Origin: RFTU01 sp046094505
Lineage (GTDB): Bacteria > Pseudomonadota > Gammaproteobacteria > Burkholderiales > Burkholderiaceae_C
Assembly (NCBI GenBank): GCA_046094505.1
Contig: JBJTHN010000029.1
Span: 1-24,862 of the forward strand
DNA length: 24,862 bases
Direction of reading: 5' to 3'
Shown here in pieces: positions 6,820-15,200 of the stretch; position 1 is the stretch's first letter, and each line of letters begins with the position of its first letter. The position numbers and the translations under genes are program-made. The notes under the pieces are model-generated. The model ran no database searches, was not told where the DNA came from, and saw nothing but the letters and a program-made list of their open reading frames with translations.

Positions 6820-8084
6820 ACACACAGGCCTATCGTCAATACATTTGCCGTGCCTGCGGCCATGTGTACGACGAAGCGGCGGGCGACCCCGATGGGGGCC
6901 TGCCACCCGGCACACGCCTGGAGCAGATACCCGACGACTGGGCCTGTCCACTGTGCGGCGTGACGAAGGCCGACTTCGAGCCCTACGAGCCAGTGGTCCC
7001 GCAGGCGTGCCGCGCATCCGGCCCCGCTGCGCAGCGCCATCGGGCGCGCGGTGCGGAGGCCGGCGTGGTGATCGTGGGCGGCGGCACCGCCGCCTGGACC
7101 TTGGTCGAACACATTCGGGCACTGGACGCCCACAAGCCCATTACCTTGCTGAGCACCTGCTTGGCAGACCGCTACGACAAACCCCGGCTGTCGGTGGCCT
7201 TCAAGCAGGGTGCAACGGCGCAATCTCTGCCCATGGAAAGCGGATTGGCCGCGGCTGAGCGTCTGGGGGTGAAGCTACGTTCCTCGACCACCGCCGTGGG
7301 CGTGAATCTGGAGGCCAGGCGTTTGCGCACCACGCGCGGCACCCTTCGATTCGACGACTTGGTGTTGGCTCATGGTGCAGTGGCGCAAGCCTGCGACGGC
7401 TTGCCTGCCGAGCTCACCTGGCGCATCAACGACCTGGGCGCCTATGCGGGGCTCCGACAGGCCTTGGCTCGCGGCGGCCAAACCGGCGGAAAGGCCCGGG
7501 TGGTGATCGTGGGCGCCGGTCTCGTCGGGTGCGAGTTGGCCAATGACCTGGCCTTGGCCGGGCATCCGGTTGTGCTGCTCGACAAGTCTCCTCGACCACT
7601 GCCCATGGCCACGGCCAAGCAATCGGCCGATTTGCTGCAGGCCTGGAAGGCGCTGCCCCTTGAATTCATCGGCGACGCAGAGGTGAAGAGCTGCTTCGGA
7701 AAAGCGCATGGAAGCACAGCTTCACCGGCTTCAAGTGCCGGGGTCGAACTCATCCTGCACAGCGGTCACATGGTCCAAGCCGAGGTGCTCATCAGCGCGG
7801 TGGGACTGGGTACGCCCAGCCGCTTGGCGCATCAAGCCGGCCTGCGCTGGGACAAGGGCATTGCAGTCGATTCCCAGACCCTCGAAACAGGGGTGGCCCA
7901 TGTTCACGCCTTGGGCGACTGCATCTCGATCAACGGTCGGCCCCAACGCTTCATCGAGCCCATCCGTCGGCAGGCGCGTGTGGTGGCCGCGCGTGTCTGT
8001 GGCATGCCCACACCGGCCTACGACAGCTCGATGCCGCCGATCAGGGTAAAGACCAGCTCGTTGCCCTTGACGCTGGCCGCATGA
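6816..8084 (+). CDS. Rubredoxin fused to FAD-dependent rubredoxin reductase
   Basis: A 422-aa electron-transfer fusion. Residues 1-60 are a rubredoxin with both metal knuckles (YICRACG, Cys 11/14; ACPLCGV, Cys 44/47) and the usual PGTRLEQIPDDW core. After a short linker comes a two-dinucleotide-fold reductase: FAD-binding VVIVGGGTAAW (about 84-94), NAD(P)H-binding VVIVGAGLVGCE (about 229-240), and VHALGDC near the C-terminus, the second FAD motif. The expected flow is NAD(P)H to FAD to the rubredoxin iron, then to an oxygenase or other acceptor. Translational overlap with the preceding flavoprotein suggests that protein as partner. It ends 5 bp before a strong hairpin that separates it from convergent cynS. 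Confidence 0.92.
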   Translation: MNTQAYRQYICRACGHVYDEAAGDPDGGLPPGTRLEQIPDDWACPLCGVTKADFEPYEPVVPQACRASGPAAQRHRARGAEAGVVIVGGGTAAWTLVEHIRALDAHKPITLLSTCLADRYDKPRLSVAFKQGATAQSLPMESGLAAAERLGVKLRSSTTAVGVNLEARRLRTTRGTLRFDDLVLAHGAVAQACDGLPAELTWRINDLGAYAGLRQALARGGQTGGKARVVIVGAGLVGCELANDLALAGHPVVLLDKSPRPLPMATAKQSADLLQAWKALPLEFIGDAEVKSCFGKAHGSTASPASSAGVELILHSGHMVQAEVLISAVGLGTPSRLAHQAGLRWDKGIAVDSQTLETGVAHVHALGDCISINGRPQRFIEPIRRQARVVAARVCGMPTPAYDSSMPPIRVKTSSLPLTLAA

Positions 8085-8089
8085 ATTGA

Positions 8090-8115
8090 CTAAGGCCGCC
8101 TCCCGGCGGCCTTAG
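8090..8115. terminator. Hairpin terminator between convergent operons
   Basis: CTAAGGCCGCC (8090-8100) and GGCGGCCTTAG (8105-8115) form a perfect 11-bp GC-rich stem with a TCCC loop, sited between the stop codons of the reductase gene and cynS. The U-tract is poor on both strands, so efficiency is uncertain, but position and symmetry suggest a two-way terminator. Confidence 0.7.
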
Positions 8116-8139
8116 CCGTTTCAGGCATTGGCCGATGTC

Positions 8140-8583
8140 TCAATACGTCTTGTAGGGCAGGAACTTGCCCGACAACACAACATTCACCCGGTCACCCTTA
8201 GGGTCGGGCTGGCGCTCGATGTCCATGGAGAAGTCGATGGCACTCATGATGCCGTCACCGAATTCCTCGTGGATCAGCTCTTTGATCGTGGTGCCATAGA
8301 CGCTGACGATTTCGTACCAGCGGTAGATCAGGGGATCGGTGGGCACGGCGGTCGGGAGCGATCCCTTGTAGGGCACGACCTGCAGCCACTTCTGTTCTTC
8401 AGCGGTCAAGCCGAAGATCTTGCCCAAGGCCTTGGCCTGCTCGGGCGTGGCGGTCATCTGGCCCAGGCACAGCGCCGTGGTCCATTCCTTGGACTGGCCG
8501 ACCTTCTTGGCCACGGCTTCCCACTTGATGCCCTTGGCGACCTTGACGGTGATGATCTTTTCGGTGACGTCGTTGCGGTTCAC
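8140..8583 (-). CDS. cynS: Cyanate hydratase (cyanase)
   Basis: Catalyses bicarbonate-dependent breakdown of cyanate to ammonia and CO2 via carbamate; a cytosolic decamer. The 147-aa length fits (E. coli is 156). The N-terminal helical part (1-80) is followed by the cyanase domain with LIYRWYEIVSVYGTTIKELI and FGDGIMSAIDFS. Arg 88, Glu 91 and Ser 114 match E. coli Arg96/Glu99/Ser122 with a constant offset of eight. The start is GTG at 8583, preceded by AGGAG. It is the last gene of cynA-cynB-cynD-cynS, the same order as the cyanobacterial cynABDS operon, 41 bp after cynD. Confidence 0.97.
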   Translation of the reverse strand: MNRNDVTEKIITVKVAKGIKWEAVAKKVGQSKEWTTALCLGQMTATPEQAKALGKIFGLTAEEQKWLQVVPYKGSLPTAVPTDPLIYRWYEIVSVYGTTIKELIHEEFGDGIMSAIDFSMDIERQPDPKGDRVNVVLSGKFLPYKTY

Positions 8584-8624
8584 GGAACTCTACTCCTGTG
8601 GTGGTTGAATACGATTGAATATGG

Positions 8625-9587
8625 TCAGGCCACGAGGTGCAGGTGCGTGACGGATGCAGCAGGCGCGGGCGCGAGCGCCGTATCTGAAACCAGGTTGGAA
8701 CCCGCAGCTGCGCTACGCGCCGCATCGGCCGGCCGAACCTCGGGCGGATGCGCGGGCGCTCGACCGCGTGAAAGATCTTTGGAACGGCTCACGAGGAAGT
8801 CGACCAGGTGGTTGCGCAGTTCGTAGAAGCCAGGCTCATGGTGCAATGAAGCGCGTTGCCGATCACGCGGCAGGGTATTGCGCACCACTTCGGCCACTCG
8901 TGCGATGGGGCCGTTGCTCATCAGCAAAATCTTGTCGGCCAGCAGAATGGCCTCGTCCACATCGTGCGTGATCATGAACACCGTTTGGTGCGTGGCCGAG
9001 CAGATCTTGAGCAACTCTTCCTGAATGGTGCCGCGGGTCAGCGCATCAAGTGCACCGAAGGGCTCATCAAGCAGCAACATCTTGGGCTCAATGGCAAAGG
9101 CGCGCGCGATCCCCACTCGCTGCTTCATGCCACCCGACAACTGCGAAGGCTTCCTGTCGATGGCATGCGACAAGCCCACCATGTCGACGTACTTCTCCAC
9201 GTGCAGCTTTACCTGTGCCGGATGCCACTCAGGCCAGCGGCTCTTCACCGCGAAGGCCACGTTCTGGCGAACCGTCAGCCACGGCATCAGTGCGTGGCTC
9301 TGAAACACCACGCCACGTTCCAGACTGGGCCCAGAAACCTCGCGGTTGTCCATGATGACGTTGCCCTGGCTTGCTTCCTCCAGCCCCGCCAGCACATTCA
9401 GGATGGTCGTCTTGCCGCAGCCGCTGTGCCCGATGATGCAAACAAACTCACCGCGTGCAATGTCGAAGTTGACCTCGTCGAACACGGGCTCCGTGGACCC
9501 CGGATAGGTTTTGGCCAGGCCTTGAACCTGCAGAAATTGCGCGTCGCGTAGCGACGCTATTGAAGGGGTGTGAAATTCAGTCGACAT
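8625..9587 (-). CDS. cynD: Cyanate/nitrate-type ABC transporter ATP-binding protein
   Basis: A 320-aa ATPase of the NrtD/SsuB/TauB family that powers uptake through CynB. Walker A GHSGCGKT (53-60), Q-loop in VVFQSHALMPW, signature LSGGMKQR (150-157), Walker B MLLLDEPFGALD and H-loop ITHDVDEA are all intact. The start lies inside the end of cynB (11-nt overlap), with GGTGA upstream. The last ~55 residues are an Ala/Pro-rich low-complexity tail with no motif I recognise; the protein is otherwise about 265 residues, normal for the family. The cyanate assignment comes from linkage to cynS; from sequence alone nitrate or sulfonate would be possible. Confidence 0.9.
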   Translation of the reverse strand: MSTEFHTPSIASLRDAQFLQVQGLAKTYPGSTEPVFDEVNFDIARGEFVCIIGHSGCGKTTILNVLAGLEEASQGNVIMDNREVSGPSLERGVVFQSHALMPWLTVRQNVAFAVKSRWPEWHPAQVKLHVEKYVDMVGLSHAIDRKPSQLSGGMKQRVGIARAFAIEPKMLLLDEPFGALDALTRGTIQEELLKICSATHQTVFMITHDVDEAILLADKILLMSNGPIARVAEVVRNTLPRDRQRASLHHEPGFYELRNHLVDFLVSRSKDLSRGRAPAHPPEVRPADAARSAAAGSNLVSDTALAPAPAASVTHLHLVA

Positions 9588-10467
9588 AGGTCACCGCCTT
9601 TTGGGCTTGGGCAAACAGCGCATCGAGCAGCATGCCCACCACGCCGATCACGAGCACCGCGAAGATCACATTGGTCAGCGCCAGGTTGTTCCACTCGTTC
9701 CACACGAAGTAGCCCACACCGGTGCCACCCACCAGCATCTCAGCGGCCACGATCACCAGCCAGGCGATGCCCATGGAAATCCGCATGCCGGTGAGGATGG
9801 TGGGTGCGGCCGCAGGCAAGATCACCTGGAAGGCCTTGCGCAACGGGCTGACCTCCAGGGTCTTGGCCACGTTGAGCCAATCGCGCCGCACGCCGGCCAC
9901 ACCGAATGCGGTGTTGATGAGCATCGGCCACACTGAACAGATGAAGATCACAAAGATGCCGGAGATGCTGGAATCCTTGATGGTGTAGAGCGCCAACGGC
10001 ATCCAAGCCAAGGGTGAAATCGGCTTGAGCACCTGGATAAAGGGGTCGAGCGCTTTGTATAGCAGCGGGCTCATCCCGATCACAAAGCCCAGGGGAATGG
10101 CCACAGCCGCTGCGATTAAAAATCCGAGACCCACGCGCGCCAGAGAATGCGCGAGCTGAATGCCGATACCCTTGTCGTTGGGGCCGTTGTCGTAGAAGGG
10201 GTCGGCCAGGTTGGTGGCGATGGCCTTGCCCATCTGCATCGGCGTGGGAAAGCCGTCCGACTTCTTGGGCTCACCTGCAGCCAGCGCAGCCGGGTCCTTG
10301 CCCATGAGCTTGGCGTACTCGATCTGCTCGGGCGTGAGTTGCGCGGCCGGCGCAGCCGCCACGGGCGCGCGAGGCGCGGTGCCGGCATGCCACAGCGCCA
10401 AGAAGGTGAGCAGGATCAGCGTCGACAGCAAGCCGGCGCGTAGCTGCATGGAAGATGAGGCTTTCAT
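9577..10467 (-). CDS. cynB: Cyanate/nitrate-type ABC transporter permease
   Basis: A 296-aa inner-membrane permease of the NrtB/SsuC group (BPD_transp_1). A first membrane helix (about 10-28) is followed by a periplasmic segment of about 75 residues, then the core helices: VGLGFLIAAAVAIPLGFVIG, SGIFVIFICSVWPMLINTAF and a C-terminal ALTNVIFAVLVIGVVGMLLD. The EAA-type coupling segment that docks on the ATPase is seen in AKTLEVSPLRKAFQVILPAA. Start ATG at 10467 has GGAG 8 nt upstream and is 21 bp after cynA. The NrtB-like periplasmic segment, with EQIEYAKLMGKDPAAL, is a feature of this subfamily rather than of sulfonate permeases. Confidence 0.9.
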   Translation of the reverse strand: MKASSSMQLRAGLLSTLILLTFLALWHAGTAPRAPVAAAPAAQLTPEQIEYAKLMGKDPAALAAGEPKKSDGFPTPMQMGKAIATNLADPFYDNGPNDKGIGIQLAHSLARVGLGFLIAAAVAIPLGFVIGMSPLLYKALDPFIQVLKPISPLAWMPLALYTIKDSSISGIFVIFICSVWPMLINTAFGVAGVRRDWLNVAKTLEVSPLRKAFQVILPAAAPTILTGMRISMGIAWLVIVAAEMLVGGTGVGYFVWNEWNNLALTNVIFAVLVIGVVGMLLDALFAQAQKAVTYVD

Positions 10468-10488
10468 GGGGATGCTCCGGTGCCGATC

Positions 10489-11976
10489 TCAGGCAGACTT
10501 GGCGATGGCAAAGCTGCGGGCATATTCGGCAGCCTTGTTGGGGTCGAAATCCTTGCCCATCACCTTGAACTTGCGGTAGCCCGCGGAGGCCGGCGTGACC
10601 GGCTGGCCCAGGTCCTTCATGTGCTTGGCCGCATCGGTCATCAGGAATACGCGCTCGGCGATCTGCTTGTAGTTCACATCGCCCTTGAGGTAGCCCCAGC
10701 GCTGCATTTGCGTGAGCATCCACACCGCCATCGAGTGCCAAGGCACCGGATCGAAATCGGCCCGCTCGGGTATCTTGCGCACATTGCCCAGGCCGTCGGC
10801 AAAGGTGCCGGTGAGCACCTGGTTGAGCACCGCCTCCGGTTGGTTCAGATACTGCGCGGGTGCGATCACCTTGGCGATCAGCTCACGGTTCTTGGGGTCG
10901 CGCGCCATCGCAGCGGCCGTCAGCACCGATCGGTACAGCGCGGCGAAGGTGGCCGGGTTCTGCTGGATGAAGTCGGTGGGCACACCGAAGGCGCAACAGG
11001 GGTGGCCGTCCCAGATTTCCTTGGACAGGATGTGGATGAAGCCCACCTCATCAAAAACCGCGCGTTGGTTGAAGGGGTCGGGGCCGAGGAAGCCGTCGAC
11101 GTTGCCCGCCCGCAGGTTGGCCACCATCTCCGGCGGCGGCGTCACGCGGATCTGCACATCGGTATCGGGGTTGATGCCGTGTTCAGCCAAGTAGTAGCGC
11201 AGCAGGAAGTTGTGGATGCTGTAGTCGAAGGGCACCGCGAATTTGAAGCCCTTCCAGTTCTTCGGGTCTCGGTTGTCCTTGTGCTTGTTGGCCAGCACGA
11301 TGGCCTGACCGTTGATGTTTTGGATGGTGGCCACGTTCATCGGCGTCTGGGTGGAACCCAAACCCAATGAAATCGCCAGCGGCATCGGCGACAGGAAGTG
11401 CGAGGCGTCGTATTCCTTGTTGAGCACCTTGTCGCGGATCAAGGCCCAACCAGCGGTCTTGTTGAGCTGCACATTCAAGCCCTGTTGGCGGTAGAAGCCC
11501 AGAGGGTCGGCCATGATCAGGGGCGATGCGCAGGTGATGGCGATAAAGCCCACCTTGAGGTCCTTCTTCTCGGGCGCCTTCTTCTCCTGGGCCATGGCCT
11601 GCATTGCGCCCAGCGCACCGGCAGGCAGGGCTGCGGCCACGGCCGCGCGCAGGGTGCCCGCGCCAAGGGCCTTGATTAAAGAGCGTCGGGTGGGTTCGTG
11701 CGGAAAGATCGCCTTGACCATCGAGGCCTCGATGAACTCCGCTGAGAAGCGCTCAAGGTCCTGGCTGGCGTTGCCGCCTGCGGGCTGCGAAGCCCGTGCG
11801 GTGTGCTCCCCTGCCGCGAGCAGCGAACCGGTTGCGGCCGCCTCGGCCTGGTGCTGGGCCACGGTGTGGTCCTTGCCACAGCCACAACGGGCCAGCAGGG
11901 GCTGGTCGGCATCGAAGGGCTTGAAGAAGCGCCCGTCGTCGTCGGACGGCAGGCGGTCTTGATGGTCGCGGCTCAT
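10489..11976 (-). CDS. cynA: Cyanate/nitrate-type ABC substrate-binding protein with internal Tat signal
   Basis: A 495-aa binding protein of the NrtA/CmpA/CynA family. Residues 1-95 form an unusual charged N-region containing RCGCGKDHTVAQH (Cys 31, Cys 33, His 37, His 41). A Tat signal TRRSLIKALGAG (Arg 97-98) with a hydrophobic stretch to about 128 (AQ) follows, then the binding fold: KVGFIAITCASPLI, DASHFLSPMPLAISLG, VDGFLGPDPFNQRAV and GHPCCAFGV. I choose the ATG at 11976 because AGGAG is 6 nt before it; for the ATG at 11982 the AGGAG would touch the start codon. It is the first gene of cynABDS behind a sigma54-type promoter. Cyanate specificity is inferred from cynS; nitrate/nitrite transport is the alternative. 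Confidence 0.88.
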   Translation of the reverse strand: MSRDHQDRLPSDDDGRFFKPFDADQPLLARCGCGKDHTVAQHQAEAAATGSLLAAGEHTARASQPAGGNASQDLERFSAEFIEASMVKAIFPHEPTRRSLIKALGAGTLRAAVAAALPAGALGAMQAMAQEKKAPEKKDLKVGFIAITCASPLIMADPLGFYRQQGLNVQLNKTAGWALIRDKVLNKEYDASHFLSPMPLAISLGLGSTQTPMNVATIQNINGQAIVLANKHKDNRDPKNWKGFKFAVPFDYSIHNFLLRYYLAEHGINPDTDVQIRVTPPPEMVANLRAGNVDGFLGPDPFNQRAVFDEVGFIHILSKEIWDGHPCCAFGVPTDFIQQNPATFAALYRSVLTAAAMARDPKNRELIAKVIAPAQYLNQPEAVLNQVLTGTFADGLGNVRKIPERADFDPVPWHSMAVWMLTQMQRWGYLKGDVNYKQIAERVFLMTDAAKHMKDLGQPVTPASAGYRKFKVMGKDFDPNKAAEYARSFAIAKSA

Positions 11977-12027
11977 GGGCATCTCCTGGGTCGGCGGTCA
12001 GCGGGGGCACACACAGATGGGCCCACT

Positions 12028-12043
12028 TGCAAGAGGCGGGCCA
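12028..12043 (-). promoter_or_regulatory. Sigma54 (-24/-12) promoter of cynABDS
   Basis: On the minus strand the motif reads TGGCCCGCCTCTTGCA, one mismatch from TGGCACG-N4-TTGCA. The GG (12042-12041) and GC (12030-12029) are exactly 12 nt apart. Transcription would start near 12017, with a leader of about 41 nt to the cynA ATG, almost the same as for the rhodanese operon. Confidence 0.65.
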
Positions 12044-12120
12044 CTGGCCTAAAGGCGCGAACCGGAGGCCAAACGGCCCATAACGCACCGAGATGGTGCG
12101 GTCCATCGGGGCCGGCGCGC

Positions 12121-12140
12121 ACAAATTTGTCTTGGACAAG
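12121..12140. promoter_or_regulatory. Paired palindromes, putative activator site upstream of cynA
   Basis: ACAAATTTGT (12121-12130) is a perfect palindrome and is followed directly by CTTGGACAAG. Together they contain TTGTC-TTG-GACAA, the same half-sites as the inverted repeat at 3966-3987 but with a shorter spacer. The centre lies about 115 bp upstream of the predicted cynA start of transcription. The rest of the 295-bp cynA/oxidoreductase spacer (11977-12271) shows a possible TAGACT -10 box at 12240-12245 facing the plus-strand gene and nothing else I can name. Confidence 0.45.
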
Positions 12141-12271
12141 CCGGCCCGACCCAGATTGGTGCGCTGCCGTTGCGCAAGGCCGCACACGCCACCACGGCCC
12201 CAGCATGGCCTGCTCATTCCCTGGCCCGGCCAGCGGGCCTAGACTAGGCGCATCATCGTTTGAGGAAAGCC

Positions 12272-15200
12272 ATGAACGCACCCCTGCCCGCTGATGTCTT
12301 GCGCGCCCTGCAGACGGTGAGCCTGGACGACAAGTACACCCTGCCTGAGGGCCGCGCCTTCATGAGCGGTGTGCAAGCCCTGGTGCGGCTGCCGATGTTG
12401 CAGCGCCAGCGTGATGCCCTGGCGGGCTTGAACACCGCAGGCTTTGTCAGCGGCTACCGCGGCAGCCCCCTGGGCGGCTACGACCAAGCCCTTTGGCAGG
12501 CGCACAAGCACTTGGCTGCACAAAACATCGTGTTCCAGCCCGGTGTGAATGAAGAACTGGCGGCAACAGCCCTGTGGGGCACCCAGCAACTGGACCTCTA
12601 TCCCCAGTCCAAGAAGCACGACGGCGTCTTCGGCATTTGGTACGGCAAGGGCCCGGGCGTGGACCGCACCGCCGATGTCTTCAAGCACGCCAACATGGCC
12701 GGCACCGCCCGCCACGGGGGCGTGATCGCGGTGGCCGGCGACGACCATGTGGCCAAGAGCAGCACCGCAGCCCACCAAAGCGACCACATCTTCAAGGCAT
12801 GCGGCCTGCCGGTGTTCTTCCCGTCCACGGTTCAGGACATTCTGGACATGGGCCTGCACGCCTTCGCCATGAGCCGCTTTGCCGGCGTGTGGGCGGGCAT
12901 GAAGACGATTCAAGAGGTGGTGGAGTCGGCCTCCAGCATCGACGTGAGCCCGCATCGGGTCCAGATCGTGCTGCCCGAAGACTTCCCGATGCCCCCGGGT
13001 GGTGTGCACATTCGCTGGCCCGACGCCGCTCTCGAGCAAGAGCAGCGGCTGTTCAGCCACAAATGGTATGCAGCCCTGGCCTACGTGCGCGCCAACCGGC
13101 TCAACCACAACGTGGTCTCGACGGCACAGGACACCTATGGCCTGATTGCCAGCGGCAAGGCCTACAACGACCTGCGACAAGCCTTGCTGGACCTGGGGCT
13201 CGACGACGACACCTGCCGGCGTCTGGGCATCCGCGTGCACAAGGTCAATGTGGTATGGCCTTTGGAGGCCAGCATCACCCGTGACTTTGCCCAGGGGCTG
13301 CAGGAGATTCTGGTGGTCGAGGAAAAGCGCCAGATCATCGAGTACCAGCTCAAGGAAGAGCTCTACAACTGGCGGGCCGATGTGCGCCCCGATGTGCTGG
13401 GCAAGTTCGACGAACCCGAAGGCGACCACAGCGGCGGCGAGTGGAGCCAGCCCAACCCCAGCGGCAACTGGTTGCTGCGCGCGAACGCCGACCTCACGCC
13501 GGCCCTGATCGCCAAAGCCGTTGCCAAGCGCCTGAAGAAGCGCGGCCTCGCCCCCGAAGGCAGTGACATCGCCGAGCGCATGAACCAACGCCTGCGGATC
13601 ATCGAGGCCAAGGAACGCGAGATGGCGGCCATCGAGCTCAAGAGCACCGGCGAACGCCAGCCTTGGTTTTGCAGCGGATGCCCCCACAACACGAGCACCC
13701 GCGTGCCCGAAGGTTCGCGTGCACTGGCGGGTATCGGCTGCCACTTCATGTCCATCTGGATGGACCGCAGCACCTCGACCTTCAGCCAAATGGGCGGCGA
13801 AGGCGTGGCATGGGTGGGGCAGGCGCCCTTCAGCACCGACGGTCATGTGTTCGCCAACCTGGGGGACGGCACCTACTTCCACAGCGGCCTGTTGGCCATA
13901 CGCCAAAGCATTGCCGCGGGCGTGAACATCACCTACAAGCTGCTGTACAACGACGCCGTGGCGATGACCGGCGGCCAGCCGGTGGGCGAGCGACGGGATG
14001 GCGAACATGGCCTGTCAGCCTCGGGGCACAGCGTGCTGCAGATTCAAAAGAGCCTGGTCAGTGAAGGCGTGCGGCGCTTGGTCATCGTGACCGATGAGCC
14101 GCAGAAATACAGCGGCATCAGCCTGGAGCCCGGGGTTACGGTGCACCACCGCGACGAACTCGACCGGATCCAGCGGCAGTTCCGAGAGATTCAGGGCTGC
14201 ACGGTGATCATCTATGACCAAACCTGCGCCACCGAAAAGCGCCGTCGCCGAAAGCGCGGCACGATGGTCGACCCGGCCAAGCGCGTGGTCATCAACGAGC
14301 TGGTGTGCGAGGGTTGCGGCGACTGCAGTGTGCAAAGCAACTGCCTGTCGGTGGAACCGGTGGAAACCGAGTTCGGCCGCAAGCGCCGCATCAACCAGAA
14401 CAGTTGCAACAAGGACAGCAGCTGCGTCAAAGGCTTTTGCCCGAGCTTCGTCACCGTCGAGGGTGGGCAATTGCGCAAGCCCAAGAAGGAAGACCGCCGG
14501 ATCGACCCCTTCAGCCTGGCGCCGCTGCCTGAGCCCACGGTGCCGGTGGCCGAGCGTGCATGGGGCATCGTGGTCGGTGGTGTGGGCGGCACCGGCGTGA
14601 TCACCATCGGGCAACTCCTGGGCATGGCCGCCCACCTTGAGGGCTTGGGCGTGGTGACGCAAGACTCCGCGGGCCTGGCCCAAAAGGGCGGGGCCACGTG
14701 GAGCCATGTTCAGATCGCGCAACGCGCGCAGGACCTACACACCAGCAAGGTCGACACCGCCAAGGCCGACCTGGTGATCGGCTGCGACAGCATCGTGGCG
14801 GCGCACAAGGCGACCCTGGCGGTGATGCATGAGGGCCGCACCTACGTGGCCCTAAACACGCACAGCACGCCCACGGCCTCTTTTCTGAAGAACCCGAACT
14901 GGCAGTTCCCCGAAGACGGCTGCGAGGCGGCCCTGGCTCGGGCGGTGGGGCATTCGGCCATCGGCCTGTTCGACGCCGAGGAAGTGGCCGCCCAACTGCT
15001 CGGCGACAGCCTCTACACCAACCCGCTGATGCTGGGCTATGCCTGGCAGAAGGGCCGCGTGCCGCTGTCGCGCCAAGCCTTGCTGCGGGCTATGGAGCTC
15101 AACGGCGTTCAGGTGGACAAGAACAAGGCCGCCTTCGAGTGGGGGCGGCGCTGCGCGCACAAGCTCGACGAGGTGCGCGCGCTCTACCAGGCGCGGCAGG

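Noticed and set aside
4131..8084. A thiocyanate dehydrogenase or thiocyanate hydrolase
   Set aside because: No copper-binding periplasmic protein and no Co-type nitrile hydratase-like subunits are present; a link to thiocyanate rests only on the rhodanese and cyanase context.
12158..12173. Sigma54-like TGG...TTGC facing the indolepyruvate oxidoreductase gene
   Set aside because: GG and GC are 14 nt apart instead of 12, which does not suit sigma54.
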